In this document: piece after piece, positions 5,355 to 6,120 of the stretch
How positions within the stretch are numbered: the first letter of the stretch is position 1
How the letters are laid out: each line of letters opens with the position of its first letter
Assembly (NCBI GenBank): GCA_045629485.1
Contig: JAZQRF010000229.1
Location: forward strand, 1 to 6,120
DNA length: 6,120 nt
DNA from: Pseudopedobacter sp045629485
GTDB lineage: Bacteria; Bacteroidota; Bacteroidia; Sphingobacteriales; Sphingobacteriaceae
Direction of reading: 5' to 3'
Notes under the pieces: model-generated
What the model was told of the DNA's origin: nothing
Databases searched by the model: none
The model's input: only the letters and a program-made list of their open reading frames with translations
Position numbers and translations under genes: made by a program

Positions 5355-6120
5355 ATGAAAATCATATCCTATAACGTTAACGGAATCAGGGCTGCAATAA
5401 CCAAAGGCTTCCTTGACTGGCTGAAAGCCACCAATGCAGATGTGGTGTGTTTACAGGAAATTAAAGCCACCCCAGACCAAATTGCAAACCTTATTGATCT
5501 TGAAAGCATGGGCTATCATCATTTTTGGTATCCGGCACAAAAAAAGGGGTATAGCGGTACAGCCATCTTTTCTAAAAAACAACCCCTCCATGTAGAATAT
5601 GGCTGCGGGATAGCACCTTATGATCAGGAGGGAAGAGTAATAAGGGCCGACTTTGAAGAGTTCTCTGTGATCAGTGCCTATTTCCCTTCAGGTTCCAGCG
5701 GCGAGGAGCGCCAGGCTTTTAAAATCAGGTTCCTTGAGGATTTCCAGGTGTATGCCAGCCAGCTGAAGCAGCAGATTCCGAATCTGCTCATCTGCGGAGA
5801 TTACAACATCTGCCACAAGGCTATAGATATCCACAACCCTAAGTCTAATGCCAATTCCTCGGGCTTTTTGCCTGAAGAACGCGAATGGATGGAGAACTTT
5901 ATGAGCTCCGGCTTTGTAGATACTTTCAGGTATTTAAACCAGGACCCGCACCACTATACCTGGTGGAGCTATAGGGCAGGAGCAAGAGCTAAAAACCTGG
6001 GTTGGCGTATAGATTATCATTTAATTACCAAGACCATGGAGCCTAAAATTAAAAGAGCCGCCATTTTACCCGAAGCAAAACATTCTGACCATTGCCCGAT
6101 TTTGCTGGAGCTGGATATTT
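5355..6120 (+). CDS. Exodeoxyribonuclease III / AP endonuclease (partial, 3' end outside window)
   Basis: This cytoplasmic, metal-dependent DNA repair enzyme cuts at abasic sites and removes 3' blocking groups in base-excision repair. The reading frame is open to the window edge and gives 255 residues plus one base. The usual bacterial length is about 255-270, so only the stop, or at most a few codons, is probably missing. All active-site motifs of the exonuclease-endonuclease-phosphatase fold are present: N7 (SYNVNGIR), E35 (LQEIK), Y109 (AYFPSG), D149 and N151 (GDYNICH), D220 (WRIDYH), and D245-H246 (HSDHCPI). Start choice: the ATG at 5355 places the first motif exactly at the expected N-terminus, after an A-rich stretch. 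It may have its own promoter in the preceding 241-base gap. The sequence looks intact, and substrate preference between ExoA and Xth types cannot be judged. Confidence 0.95.
   Translation, partial: MKIISYNVNGIRAAITKGFLDWLKATNADVVCLQEIKATPDQIANLIDLESMGYHHFWYPAQKKGYSGTAIFSKKQPLHVEYGCGIAPYDQEGRVIRADFEEFSVISAYFPSGSSGEERQAFKIRFLEDFQVYASQLKQQIPNLLICGDYNICHKAIDIHNPKSNANSSGFLPEEREWMENFMSSGFVDTFRYLNQDPHHYTWWSYRAGARAKNLGWRIDYHLITKTMEPKIKRAAILPEAKHSDHCPILLELDI

Overview
The window looks like chromosomal DNA of a Bacteroidota species, most likely a Sphingobacteriaceae relative (Pedobacter or Mucilaginibacter type). The reasons are three exact TAnnTTTG promoter elements close to start codons, a TonB-dependent receptor (TBDR) with the N-terminal carboxypeptidase-regulatory-like domain typical of this phylum, weak or absent Shine-Dalgarno sites, and a cyclophilin with the insert common in Bacteroidota. 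The assignment to family is inference. It holds no rRNA, tRNA, CRISPR array, transposase or phage gene.

Left part (about 47-3943, all on the minus strand): four genes read right to left. They are a Fur-family repressor that looks like the zinc-type Zur (3495-3917), a small secreted His-rich protein (3116-3433), a ZnuD-like TBDR (714-3014) and a His-rich lipoprotein (100-684). A strong intrinsic terminator follows at 47-77. Gaps are 61, 101 and 29 bases. The set reads as a metal-acquisition locus, probably for zinc: the regulator senses the metal, the receptor imports it across the outer membrane, and the two His-rich envelope proteins probably bind or hand over metal. That joint role is inferred from family and context.

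Right part (4025 to the end, plus strand): a promoter lies almost on the start codon of a 114-residue protein of unknown function (4038-4382). It is followed 14 bases later by an exported cyclophilin-type peptidyl-prolyl isomerase (4397-5113). A 241-base intergenic stretch rich in inverted repeats (5114-5354) comes next, including a 10-bp-stem hairpin that looks like a dispersed palindromic element. Last is an exodeoxyribonuclease III (ExoA/Xth type, 5355 to the edge) that is cut by the window end just before its expected stop.

Most of the window is ordinary. The least explained parts are the two His-rich envelope proteins beside the receptor, the unknown gene at 4038 and the palindromic stretch at 5180-5335. 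I saw no clear evidence of an entirely new system; the metal locus with its two accessory proteins is the best candidate for follow-up.
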